From Aporhodopirellula sallentina SM41 (GTDB lineage: Bacteria; Planctomycetota; Planctomycetia; Pirellulales; Pirellulaceae), in assembly GCF_000346505.1 (NCBI RefSeq), contig NZ_ANOH01000400.1, positions 1 through 62,203 on the forward strand: a stretch of 62,203 nt of DNA, in the 5' to 3' direction. The notes under the pieces are model-generated. The model made no database searches. It saw nothing but the letters and a program-made list of their open reading frames with translations, and was not told where the DNA came from. The position numbers and the translations under genes were made by a program. Positions 46,357-55,587 of this stretch are shown one piece after another. Position 1 is the stretch's first letter, and each line of letters starts with the position of its first letter.

Positions 46357-46377
46357 CCGTCGCAACAGTTGCGACGG
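46357..46377. promoter_or_regulatory. 21-bp perfect palindrome, candidate operator
   Basis: Ten-base arms (CCGTCGCAAC and its complement) flank a single central A. It lies 62 bp upstream of the FadL-type start codon. This form suits a dimeric repressor such as a TetR-family protein; no regulator gene is nearby. Confidence 0.55.
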
Positions 46378-46560
46378 TTATGGGCAATCGCACTCAGGTA
46401 GGGATTGCACCACTAGAATTGATGAATCGTCCTGCGCGGGGGGCATTCGACGTGATTTACGAGAAATCTGTACCCGTGAACAAATTTTTCGCCGTCCAAT
46501 CGTCGCAGGCGTTACAACCGGACTGCGCCGAGTGCTCGCAAACTCACCTTTCCGCGTGAC

Positions 46561-47031
46561 TCACTTCACCGCGTAGATATCAAAGAGCATTTTCGACTCA
46601 CCGGCAAAGTCGACATGGGCCTCACCAACACCGATGCAGGCGAGCCGATTGAGCCACAGGTATTTCTCAGCCGCAACGTGGAACCGCGGGAAGATACGAA
46701 GTGCTGTTCCCGGCACCGGCGCCCGCCCCGCCATGAATTCCTCAAACCCGTTCTCGCCTAGATCGGCCATGCCGTGGTAGTGCATGTTCAGCAGAGCCTC
46801 GTCATCGGTTCGGATCGTTAGACGAACGTCAACCTCCGCGATGCCATCACTCCGCATCAGCAACCAATCGCCACCGGCCGGCAAGATCGTGCCTTGCACT
46901 TTCTCGCCGGTTACCTCGCCACCGGTCAGGTTGAAGTTCACTCGCACTCCTCCCGCCACCGGCCCGACAATTTCCGGACCACCAATCGTGGCGGTGTATG
47001 AGAACAAATGCTCCATCTTGTAATCGATCAT
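46561..47031 (-). CDS. DUF3237-family protein
   Basis: I chose the ATG at 47031, with AAGGA seven bases before it; an upstream TTG at 47049 adds six residues. The 156-residue protein matches DUF3237: LFSYTATIGGPEIVGP, GGEVTGEKVQGTILPAGGDWLLMRSDG and a late FPRFHVAAEKYLWLNRL. These are small beta-barrel proteins of unknown activity that often occur beside oxidoreductases. It lies 213 bp downstream of the FAD-decarboxylase fusion on the same strand, and the pair may act on the same compound. No signal peptide. Confidence 0.85.
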   Translation of the reverse strand: MIDYKMEHLFSYTATIGGPEIVGPVAGGVRVNFNLTGGEVTGEKVQGTILPAGGDWLLMRSDGIAEVDVRLTIRTDDEALLNMHYHGMADLGENGFEEFMAGRAPVPGTALRIFPRFHVAAEKYLWLNRLACIGVGEAHVDFAGESKMLFDIYAVK

Positions 47032-47044
47032 GTTGGAATCCTTA

Positions 47045-47078
47045 TTCAATGAGTAAACAACTTCAATGAGTAAACAAC
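47045..47078. repeat. Perfect 17-bp tandem duplication
   Basis: TTCAATGAGTAAACAAC occurs twice without spacer, immediately upstream of the DUF3237 ribosome binding site on the minus strand. Confidence 0.8.
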
Positions 47079-47199
47079 GACGAGACCAGAGTGTCCGGCT
47101 TTGACGAACAACCGCGCAACCTCAATAGCGGGCACCGGATAATCAGAGGCGAGCATTTCCTTCTCTGACACCTCTCGCGTCAATGCCCCATTCCCTACA

Positions 47200-47256
47200 G
47201 GCAAACTGGCTTTATGGCCAAACGGTTAGATAGCCAAACAACCTTTACGGCCAAAC
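47200..47256 (-). repeat. Imperfect 16-17-bp repeats at the fusion gene's stop
   Basis: On the minus strand GTTTGGCCGTAAAG, GTTTGGCTATCTAA, GTTTGGCCATAAAG and a partial GTTTGCC follow each other with 16-17-base spacing. The first unit contains the last codons and the stop. Confidence 0.65.
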
Positions 47257-50200
47257 TGTGCGACCGAGTCGCAGTTCGCTGTCGACGGTCATCGTAACGG
47301 CCGCGAGACAGCTTTGCGTGTTGGACTGCATCCCCATGTCCGCCACGATCGGATGGCTTTCGAAATCGCACGCGGTGAGTCGATAGTCGCCGGGCAAAAT
47401 TCCCGCGCTGTGGAACGTTTTGATCTTCAAAGGTGCTTCCACGATCGATTGGAAACACGCTTCCTCTCGCCGGTCCACTTTCGCAAACTGCTTCAAGAAG
47501 GTGAACGGAATGGTCTGATTCGCCAACATCTGCCAGGCTTCCGCGATCAAACCGAGCCCCGGCAATGTGATCTCTCTGTCTTCGCCGCGTTCCTGCTGCC
47601 CTCCTTCCTGCTCCGTGACTAGTGGCGACAGGAGTGCCTCCATCGCTCCCGCGTAGTTGTCCAGTCGCGTCGCGGGTGACGCGAACAGGTCCTGATCCTG
47701 ACGCTTTACTTCGAGCAGCGTACCGGTTTGTGTTACCGCGGAACTGCCGAAGGTCTCGACGTACTGCGATTCGACTCGGTACACCGCCGAATCGTTTTGC
47801 GATTGCGGCACGGTGATCGTTGCATCTTGCTTTGGGAACCCATACGCCTCTCTACCGGAGACAGTCGCCCACGAGTTGTTAACGAAGACGTACGGGAAGA
47901 ACCACGAGATTCGTTCGACCACTTCGATCGGGCCAACCTTTTTCAACTTCACCACGGGAAACGTCAGGTTGATATCCTTTTCAGGCGAGCTGAACTCGTT
48001 GGCTTCGCCGGGGTTAACGCGGATCGTGGGAAAGTCAGCGACCATCACAACGAAACCGGGCAACAAAGGACGGTAGACCGACCGACCACCCAACGGTGCA
48101 TTAAGCGATTGGTCGCACAAACGCTGCAACGCCGCTCGGGTCGACTTCACCGCAAACCCGGTAAGGCTGACGTTTGGGAAATCATATGCACCGGGGAACG
48201 CCGTTTCGCCGCCCCGAATGATATACCGTGGTCCAGAGAGTACTGCAGGGGTTCTGCGTTGGTTGCTGTTTTCGATGACTGCGGTCGCGGCTTCCAATCC
48301 GGACATCACCGCCGCCTCCACGCAACCAACATTCAACGGGTTGTAGGTCCATGTGCCGGCGAGAACCAAATTGCCATAACCGCTCTCGCCCGGATGCAGC
48401 CGATATTTCGTCGATCCTTTCACCGACAACACATAACGTTCCGTCGGCGCGATGTTGGCCCGAAAGTATTGCGCGTCGGATCGCGCCTCGCCTGACGCTC
48501 CCGATGAATCAACCAACACGTCCCAATTCAACGCGTTCGGGTTTCCAGGCTGAGCCGCGTTGGGCCAAAACGGACGGATGTGCTCGGTCAGGATCGCTTT
48601 CGAGTTTGCTTTGGCACGCTCGGTTTCTTGCTCAACGAAACCACACTGGTTTGGCGGCGGCAGAGGAGGAATCGTGTCGTCGTCCTTCATCGCACCGCAG
48701 AAGTAGGCAATGCTCTGCACGTTCTGTGACGTCGGCCATTCTTCGGCGGGGATGACCTGCGTCATGTCCGACCACGTATCGAGCGGCGACTCGTACGCGC
48801 CCACCAAGGCTTGCTCGCGAGGCGGCGTTTCGCCCGCCCCCGGCGCCGGATACCAAGGCTCCCAACCCATGTCGTTGGTCGTTTGGTTGAACCAGAACTG
48901 ACACGCCTGCGTTTGCACCGTTTTGACATGGTCCACCATATTCTTCCAACGGTCGTCGTGTGCGATCAACTCACCGGCGATGTGCGGTATCGCTCCGATC
49001 GAAATGCCGAGCACGATTTGGTCGAAGTCTTCGCCCATGGTCAACGTTTTCTTCTGTACCGGTTCGGGCGGACACCACGCCGACTCGGGATTCAGACCAT
49101 GGTCGATCCAATCTTGGCCCTGTTCGATTTGGTCATACAACGGCGTGCTCGGCCAACACGGACAATCGTGAACCCAAACCAACGGGTCATAAACACCATT
49201 GCAACTGGGTTTGAGCGTGCCCTGAACGTCCATTTCAATCTCGGAGATTCCCGAGTGATCGTCGCTGAGTTTGAGATTGCGAACCTTGTGGAAGAATTCG
49301 AACTTGACCCCTTTTTCCTTCAAGACGAGATACAGCGGCGAGAAAACGATATCTCCCATGCCGGCTTCCATCTTCCACAGCAGCGCGTCTTTGTACGTCA
49401 GCAGAATCCGGGCGAACGCGCGAGTGCATGCTCCGGCGGCAAAGTTCGGATTGCTGGTGTCTCCACCTTCGTACGCGAACACGAGCGAGTACGCAGCGCG
49501 TACCGGCGCGGAATCCGACGAATGACAATCGTTTCGTTTGAGCCATTCGCGAAAGTCGAATTGCTCAATCACATCCCAACCGCCTTGCAACACGCCGTCG
49601 CTTATCATTCCTCGCATCACCGCCGTGCCGATATCGAGCGAAATGAACAATCGCCGCAGTTCGGTGTGACCCGACAAGACACCATTGAGAAGACCTTCGA
49701 TCTGATCACGCAGTTTGGTCAACAGCCAAGTCAGCAAATTGTATTGGTGCACCGAGTGGTTGCGCGAGTCGTCGCTCAACTGATCCATCACTCCGTCAGC
49801 CAGATGCAGCAGGCTAACCCCGGAACGCTCGCCCATTCCGAGCAGCATGGAATCGACACTGCGCAGTTCCGCCCTCACCCACCCTTCAAACTCTTCCGGT
49901 TTCGCCTCCGTTTGTGATCGGAACGCAGGAAGATCGAAATTCCCAACGAAGTCATCGAACAAACGTCTCAACCATTTGGCGAGCGTTTTCATCAATGTCC
50001 AAGGCGTCCAAAGAGTGTTCTCCGTTCCGAGTTCCTCGTCGTTGCGTGGGAAATGATTGGTCCATGGATGCCACGATCCTTCCGCATCCTCCATCACGCT
50101 GACCATGCTCAGTGGTTTGAACGCAGGTTGGTCCCCGTTGACCGATTGATAGGGCGAGTTGGGCGCGAGTTGTCGTTGATGAAACTCCGCATAGGTTTCC

Positions 50201-50442
50201 TTCATCATCCTGAAGGCGTTGTTGTAGAAGCCAAACCAGATATGCAGCCCGTGCTCTTCGATCCGATTGCCCATGCCGGGTTGCTGGTTACGACCACTGG
50301 CTCCTTTCCCGCCGAGCCGCCAACCGACTTGATAGACCGTGATATCAAATTTGTCTTGCCAGTCAGGTGCCTGCATGATCCCGTGAATGGTACTCAAGGC
50401 TCCCAAGCCTCCACCCAACACGGCGATTTTCTGCTTTCCCAT
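47245..50442 (-). CDS. FAD-dependent oxidoreductase fused to an acetoacetate-decarboxylase-like domain
   Basis: A 1065-residue cytoplasmic fusion. Residues of about 1-735 are an amine-oxidase/phytoene-desaturase-type flavoprotein: AVLGGGLGALSTIHG, VGWRLGGKGASGRN, HGLHIWFGFYNNAF, and the closing FAD motif LAGTWTYNPLNVGCVEAA. From about 760 comes an acetoacetate-decarboxylase-like domain (YRPLLPGFVVMVADFPTI, SWATVSGREAYGFPKQ). Lys871 aligns with the Schiff-base lysine of the decarboxylase (FPK). The next residue is Gln where the classic enzyme has a second Lys that lowers the pKa. The pair suggests oxidation then decarboxylation of a keto acid or lipid, an inference. It is followed by the DUF3237 gene. 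Confidence 0.85.
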   Translation of the reverse strand: MGKQKIAVLGGGLGALSTIHGIMQAPDWQDKFDITVYQVGWRLGGKGASGRNQQPGMGNRIEEHGLHIWFGFYNNAFRMMKETYAEFHQRQLAPNSPYQSVNGDQPAFKPLSMVSVMEDAEGSWHPWTNHFPRNDEELGTENTLWTPWTLMKTLAKWLRRLFDDFVGNFDLPAFRSQTEAKPEEFEGWVRAELRSVDSMLLGMGERSGVSLLHLADGVMDQLSDDSRNHSVHQYNLLTWLLTKLRDQIEGLLNGVLSGHTELRRLFISLDIGTAVMRGMISDGVLQGGWDVIEQFDFREWLKRNDCHSSDSAPVRAAYSLVFAYEGGDTSNPNFAAGACTRAFARILLTYKDALLWKMEAGMGDIVFSPLYLVLKEKGVKFEFFHKVRNLKLSDDHSGISEIEMDVQGTLKPSCNGVYDPLVWVHDCPCWPSTPLYDQIEQGQDWIDHGLNPESAWCPPEPVQKKTLTMGEDFDQIVLGISIGAIPHIAGELIAHDDRWKNMVDHVKTVQTQACQFWFNQTTNDMGWEPWYPAPGAGETPPREQALVGAYESPLDTWSDMTQVIPAEEWPTSQNVQSIAYFCGAMKDDDTIPPLPPPNQCGFVEQETERAKANSKAILTEHIRPFWPNAAQPGNPNALNWDVLVDSSGASGEARSDAQYFRANIAPTERYVLSVKGSTKYRLHPGESGYGNLVLAGTWTYNPLNVGCVEAAVMSGLEAATAVIENSNQRRTPAVLSGPRYIIRGGETAFPGAYDFPNVSLTGFAVKSTRAALQRLCDQSLNAPLGGRSVYRPLLPGFVVMVADFPTIRVNPGEANEFSSPEKDINLTFPVVKLKKVGPIEVVERISWFFPYVFVNNSWATVSGREAYGFPKQDATITVPQSQNDSAVYRVESQYVETFGSSAVTQTGTLLEVKRQDQDLFASPATRLDNYAGAMEALLSPLVTEQEGGQQERGEDREITLPGLGLIAEAWQMLANQTIPFTFLKQFAKVDRREEACFQSIVEAPLKIKTFHSAGILPGDYRLTACDFESHPIVADMGMQSNTQSCLAAVTMTVDSELRLGRTVWP

Positions 50443-50640
50443 TCGATCTCTCCGAAGCTAAGGTTTGTTGGCAATCGCAAGATCGCATGTCACCCATTAG
50501 CCAGCGTGGTTGTGGGACGCAGTCAAAACGAATCCGATTTCCAACCACGTTGGCGTCTGGTGCAGGCGACGAGACAGAGCACCAGCATAGAGCATCCCGC
50601 CCTCGCCATGGGGGAAACCAAACCGTTTCATCAGGCGGGT

Positions 50641-53600
50641 TCAGATTTTAGGGAACGCCGGCGTGTACGCCGTGATCATGGCGAGCGGATCTTGAACGCC
50701 GACGGACTTCATCCAATCGACCGCTTCGGTTTGATGAATCTCGCCGCCACCGTCGCCGAGCAGTTGCCCGTAGCGGAATCTCGCCGCGGATGCGAACAGA
50801 TTCATGCTCATCGATTCGAGAAGCTCGGTCGCTTCGCGAAGCTGCGAAATGGCCCGCGACCGGTCCCCGTCGATGTGACTCAGGGCCGCACGCAGCGGCG
50901 CGGCCATCGCCACCGAATAAGGAATCTTCTTTCGTTCCATTTTACGAAGGCACTTCTTCGCGTCCCGCAATAGCCCGGGGTCTTGCTGCTGATGAGCGTA
51001 ACTGCCCAGCGCACCGCGTATTCGAAGTTCCGGCAAAACGACCGAGCAGATTTGTGCTTGAAGGATCAAACTGCGTTTCAAATCACCCCACTCGTTGACC
51101 ATTCGAGCGTGTGCCTTGTCGTATTCACCGGCATACAGATGAACGCTCGCTCCGCCCATCAGCGCCGTCATGTTTTGAATGTTGTATTCCTTGCGAGACC
51201 ATTTCGAGAGCGACTCGGCGACACTTTCACGAGCCGCCACAACATCGCCTGCGGTGAGGTGAGCCAACGGTGTCATGTAAGAGTGCAGGTTGGCTGCCGT
51301 GGTCAGGTCCCCACGATCGAGAACGTCTTCGAGGATCTGCGCCGACCGTTCCGCCATCTCGCCAAAACGCCCTTCCCACGACATACACCAAAGTTGGTAC
51401 GTCGCCGCCTGACCGAGTTCCCACGACGTCCCGGTACAACGGTCTTTCAAAATTGAGATCGCCCGAGCACACCGGGAACTGCCTACCGGCCACCGTCCGG
51501 TGAGAAACCCGCAGGCACCTTCGGCGAGTTCCACCATCGCGTTGATGTAAGGCAGTTTCAATTCGGCGGCGATTTCCGTCGCCTGATCAATCAAGCGGCG
51601 CGAATAACGCATCGCACCGATCCCATCGTGAGCGTTGTAGACAGCTTCCCAGCACATCGCGCGGGCGATACTGAATTGGTCTCCACTACGCAGAGCGAGC
51701 AACAGGTTCAATGTTTGAAACGCCGGGGAAACAACAATGTTCTTTGTCCCCATTCCTGCCGACGCCGACCACGTCACGTTCAGTCGTGCCTTCTCCGCCG
51801 CGTCGATCGCCGCCTCCGCACGATAACCAGTCCCCCGCATTCGCAGTTTCAACCGACGCATCAGCAACTGCGCGAGCGCGTGTTTTTGTGAACGGGGCAA
51901 TTGCATCCCGACACGTTTGAGCACCCGAGCGAGAACCTCACGGCCTTCATCGAGGTGACCTCCCGCACAAAGTTGATACGCCGCCTTGCGTTCCAAGTCG
52001 ATTCGCGTCACCCCATCGGTGAGTTCAGCGGCGATCAAGTACTGACTCGCCGACGGGTGCGGCCGTCCGGCGTTGGCTAGCGTATCGCCGTACTTGGTAT
52101 AAAGCGAACACGCTGCGTCACCTTTCGGCGCACGCGTCGTTAACGACAACCGATACAAATTCGCCGCCCGATCGAACGCGAGCGCCCGGGCAGATTCGTC
52201 GGCAGCCGACGCGTAATACTTCGCCGCCTCTTCGTATTGATCCGATTTGTGCAGGTGAATCGCGATCGTTTCAGTATCGGCGTGTTCGACCTGTCGCAAA
52301 GTCCTCGCCAACGAAGCGTGACAGTTCTTGCGTTCCAAACTCGACAGGTGCAGCGCCACGCTCTCGCGAATCCGATCATGGAAAGCCTCGACCTGGTCGA
52401 TCAAACGCGGCCCGGTGCTGCGGATCAATCGTCCGCCGCGAAGATCACGCAGCGCCTCTATCAATGGCACATCCGCACCGGTCGCGTGATGGGCGTCCCG
52501 GATCGGAATCGGTTGGCCGGCGACGGAAATGATCTCGAGCAGTCGGCGCGACGACTCCGGCAGACTCTGGATCCGTTTCCACAGAACATCGTCGAGGTTG
52601 AGTTTGATCGCACCGGGCTTCACCTCACCGCCCGAATTCACATGGTTGATCAGTTCGTAAACGAACAGCGGACTGCCATGCGACTCCTCGACGATCCAAT
52701 CCACCGCCTCGCGACTCGCCGGCGAAGCATCACGCAACAACTCTTCGACGAGCGAACGCGACTCGGCGGCCGTTAAGTCTTCGACCGGCAACACCGTCTG
52801 ACGAATCCGCGGATTCATTTGCTCATCGAGCGCGATCAAGCAAGGACTCGAGACGATGTACTCGCTGCGGTAACTCAGCACCACGAGCATCTTTGGCGAG
52901 CCACTCGGTTGCAGCAACTCGGCGAGCAAATTCGCGCTATCGACATCTCCCCATTGCAGGTCATCGATCGACAAGATGAGATGACACCGCCCTGCGATCT
53001 CACGCAGCAACATCGCCAACGAGCCGAACGCTTTTCTTCGCAACTCTCGCAAATCCGGAATATCCGCCGCCGATGCATCGGCTTGTTTGACCGCCGGCAC
53101 GCGTTGCAGCACCGGAAAGACTCTTGCCAGGGCCGCAATCGATTCCGGCATCAATGAACTGACTTCGTCGTCAGGCAACTGAATCAGGTAACGGGCGAGA
53201 GCGTCGATCAAACTATCGACGGCTTTGTAGGGCACCGACTCTTGTTCATAACATCGCCCCGAGAGCACAACGGTCTCAGGTGCGAACTGCACTCGGTCGA
53301 GAAAGTGCTGAATCAACGCGGACTTCCCTGCCCCAGACCGGCCGTGCACCCGAACCACCGTCGTGGCACCGTGCTCGAGTTCTTGATATGCGTTGTTGAG
53401 TATTTTGAGATGCTCGACCCGGCCGACAAACGGCAACTCAAACGACGCGACCGCATCCGCTGACAGGGCAACCGTCTCATCGGACCGAGACAAACGCGAC
53501 GCGATCTCGCTGCCCGATGGACGCTCGTCCGGGCCACGACGTAGCAGATCGATGCATAACCGGTTGAGGTCTTCGGGAACGTTGGCGACCCAATCCGATG

Positions 53601-54633
53601 GTGCCGGCGCGTCGCGGACCTGTTTGTTTTTCAACACCGAGCTTCGCGTCCCGTCGAACGGCAATCGGCCCGTGATGGCCTGGAACAGCATCACGCCCAC
53701 CGCGTACCAGTCGCTGCTCGTCGTCAGCCGTTTCGCCGCCGCCTGTTCGGGCGCCATGTACTTTGCCGTCCCGGTAACACGCCCACTCGTGGATTGGTGT
53801 GACGGATTGAGTGCCGGATGCGCCGGGTCAGAATCTTTCGCGTCCTTCGCCTCGGTCGGATGATCGTGCGACAGCTCCGCCACCAACCCGAAATCCAACA
53901 AGACCACGCGACCAGTTGAGCGGACGAAAACGTTCGCCGGTTTTAAATCGCGATGCAACTTGCCGGCATCATGCAACGCACGCACTCCCTCGACGAGCTG
54001 CCTCATCGATGCCCGAATTCGGTCATAGACGCCTTCCGACAGGGCAACGGAACTGTCCGCCGTTTGGCCGCCACCATCCTCCGTCGACGTCATTTCGGCG
54101 AGGCCTTCACCATCGGACCGCGTGTTTCCGCTCGACTCCGTCTGTTGGTAGTTGGGCTGAGTGTCGTCATGCCCGGTGGCAGTGTCTTCGCTGTTGGGCG
54201 ACGTCAGGTTTTGGCGATCGGTGGCGGCAATGCTGGTTTGCGGCCCATTCTCTGTCGAAACCGTCCCGTCACCCAATGAGATCGGACCGTCGTACTGCTC
54301 GGTCGCCAACAGATCCGCGCTCTTGATCGCCCGAATGTGGGTGTAGAAATCGACCGCGTCTTCGGCCAGCTCCATCGTGAAGAACCAGTGCTCGCCGTCG
54401 GAGACTAATTCGTAGAGCGGCAGGAGATTGGGATGAACGATCTCGGTCAACGACCGAAACTCGTTCTTGAATTGATAGAGCGAAGACGCGTCGAGTTCGC
54501 GAATCGTTTTCAACGCGACGAAGATATCGCGTTCCCGGTCGTACGCCTTGTACACGACCCCCATTCCGCCGCGCCCGATCACGCCCTTCAATTCATACCG
54601 GTGCGTTCCGAGAAACTCTTTCACTGGGAGCAT
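50641..54633 (-). CDS. Serine/threonine kinase fused to AAA ATPase and helical repeats
   Basis: A 1330-residue signalling protein. Residues of about 12-390 form a Hanks-type kinase: GRGGMGVVYKA, Lys42 in VALKTI, HRDLKPANV with catalytic Asp229, LDFGLVAEL and GTAKYMAPEQ. A Ser/Thr/Gln-rich insertion of about 95 residues (near 105-200) sits before the catalytic loop. Next is a P-loop ATPase (GRSGAGKS, Lys437; ILSIDDLQWGDVDSANLL) of the AAA_16 type, then about 600 residues of helical, TPR-like repeats. The plan resembles PknK-like multidomain kinases. No membrane segment and no DNA-binding domain seen. The regulated process is unknown. Confidence 0.9.
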   Translation of the reverse strand: MLPVKEFLGTHRYELKGVIGRGGMGVVYKAYDRERDIFVALKTIRELDASSLYQFKNEFRSLTEIVHPNLLPLYELVSDGEHWFFTMELAEDAVDFYTHIRAIKSADLLATEQYDGPISLGDGTVSTENGPQTSIAATDRQNLTSPNSEDTATGHDDTQPNYQQTESSGNTRSDGEGLAEMTSTEDGGGQTADSSVALSEGVYDRIRASMRQLVEGVRALHDAGKLHRDLKPANVFVRSTGRVVLLDFGLVAELSHDHPTEAKDAKDSDPAHPALNPSHQSTSGRVTGTAKYMAPEQAAAKRLTTSSDWYAVGVMLFQAITGRLPFDGTRSSVLKNKQVRDAPAPSDWVANVPEDLNRLCIDLLRRGPDERPSGSEIASRLSRSDETVALSADAVASFELPFVGRVEHLKILNNAYQELEHGATTVVRVHGRSGAGKSALIQHFLDRVQFAPETVVLSGRCYEQESVPYKAVDSLIDALARYLIQLPDDEVSSLMPESIAALARVFPVLQRVPAVKQADASAADIPDLRELRRKAFGSLAMLLREIAGRCHLILSIDDLQWGDVDSANLLAELLQPSGSPKMLVVLSYRSEYIVSSPCLIALDEQMNPRIRQTVLPVEDLTAAESRSLVEELLRDASPASREAVDWIVEESHGSPLFVYELINHVNSGGEVKPGAIKLNLDDVLWKRIQSLPESSRRLLEIISVAGQPIPIRDAHHATGADVPLIEALRDLRGGRLIRSTGPRLIDQVEAFHDRIRESVALHLSSLERKNCHASLARTLRQVEHADTETIAIHLHKSDQYEEAAKYYASAADESARALAFDRAANLYRLSLTTRAPKGDAACSLYTKYGDTLANAGRPHPSASQYLIAAELTDGVTRIDLERKAAYQLCAGGHLDEGREVLARVLKRVGMQLPRSQKHALAQLLMRRLKLRMRGTGYRAEAAIDAAEKARLNVTWSASAGMGTKNIVVSPAFQTLNLLLALRSGDQFSIARAMCWEAVYNAHDGIGAMRYSRRLIDQATEIAAELKLPYINAMVELAEGACGFLTGRWPVGSSRCARAISILKDRCTGTSWELGQAATYQLWCMSWEGRFGEMAERSAQILEDVLDRGDLTTAANLHSYMTPLAHLTAGDVVAARESVAESLSKWSRKEYNIQNMTALMGGASVHLYAGEYDKAHARMVNEWGDLKRSLILQAQICSVVLPELRIRGALGSYAHQQQDPGLLRDAKKCLRKMERKKIPYSVAMAAPLRAALSHIDGDRSRAISQLREATELLESMSMNLFASAARFRYGQLLGDGGGEIHQTEAVDWMKSVGVQDPLAMITAYTPAFPKI

Positions 54634-54936
54634 GAATCAACGAGATAATCGGCAGAAAGGAAAGCGGAAGTAAACCTCCGTTTAGCACTACAATATCCTA
54701 GCCCCCTAAGAGATTTATCATAGCCCCCCGTCGGCTACCCGATTGACGCAAACCGGAAATATTCCCCGTTTTTCCCGGATCAATCGACGCTATCTCAGAT
54801 GATTGCTGCCGATTGCCGCAAAGCCCAGGGATTCTCTTGACCCCGGTCGCTCCTGATTTGTAAAGGAGAAAGATCATCGGGGCAGATCGGCTCGGATGTT
54901 TCCCAGCAAGAACGGATTCTCAGTGGTATCAATCAA
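54634..54936. other. Divergent promoter region between the kinase and lipoprotein genes
   Basis: These 303 bp should hold promoters in both directions. I see a short direct repeat (TAGCCCCCTA and TAGCCCCCCG near 54699-54730) and an AAAGGAGA stretch at 54860 that is too far from the lipoprotein start to serve it. No gene is evident. Confidence 0.5.
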
Positions 54937-55587
54937 ATGAAGCGTCAGCTAATCAATTTCAGATGCGTGTTCGCACTCGGCGTGTTCACACTCGTCATGG
55001 TCACCAACCAAGTCGGCTGCAGCAAACAAGAAACAGCCCAATCCGCTGGCACGAACACCGCTTCGAGCCCTGCCGACCCATCGGCGCCGCAAGCAGCGGA
55101 AGCCGAGGCCGTCGTCAGCCATTTCCTCGATCGAATCCGACGTGGCGGCGAAAACCACAACGCGATGGCGTTGCTGACCGAGCAAGCCCAACGCGAACTC
55201 AGTCGGATCGGCCAGGTCGTCCAACCGATCGGATCGCCTGACGCCCATTTTCAAATCACCCGCAGCACCCCGATGCCGGTCGACGAAAGCGTTGCCGGAA
55301 CCGGTTTCCAAGGTCGCCTCGTTCACTGCATCTGGACCGAACCGGCTCCTTTGGACGCTCAAGGCCAACCGATGTCGGCTCCGCAGAGCTATCAAGTCGT
55401 CTGGTCCGTCGTTAAAGAACAAGCCGACTGGAAAATCTCCGGCCTCGTTCTTGAAATGAGCCCGAGCGAGCCACCTTTGGTGCTCGATTTCGAAAACGGC
55501 GAACACATGGCTAAAATCCTCGGCGGGCAACCAGCCGAGCAAACGGCAACCTCGCCGGCACCGGCCGACACCAACGCCGTGCGGTAA
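54937..55587 (+). CDS. Putative lipoprotein, unknown function
   Basis: A 216-residue protein. Its N-terminus has a charged start, a hydrophobic run (VFALGVFTLVMVTNQVG) and Cys28-Ser, which looks like a lipoprotein signal, although Gln at -3 is unusual. A disordered Ala/Ser/Pro linker follows. The folded part (about 50-195) ends VWSVVKEQADWKISGLVLEM, a pattern seen in small NTF2-like or SnoaL-like domains. I recognise no family with confidence. It probably faces the periplasm and stands alone on its strand. Confidence 0.7.
   Translation: MKRQLINFRCVFALGVFTLVMVTNQVGCSKQETAQSAGTNTASSPADPSAPQAAEAEAVVSHFLDRIRRGGENHNAMALLTEQAQRELSRIGQVVQPIGSPDAHFQITRSTPMPVDESVAGTGFQGRLVHCIWTEPAPLDAQGQPMSAPQSYQVVWSVVKEQADWKISGLVLEMSPSEPPLVLDFENGEHMAKILGGQPAEQTATSPAPADTNAVR

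Noticed and set aside
48811-49917. 368-codon open frame antisense to the FAD-decarboxylase fusion
   Set aside because: It has no recognisable domain and overlaps a gene with clear FAD motifs.
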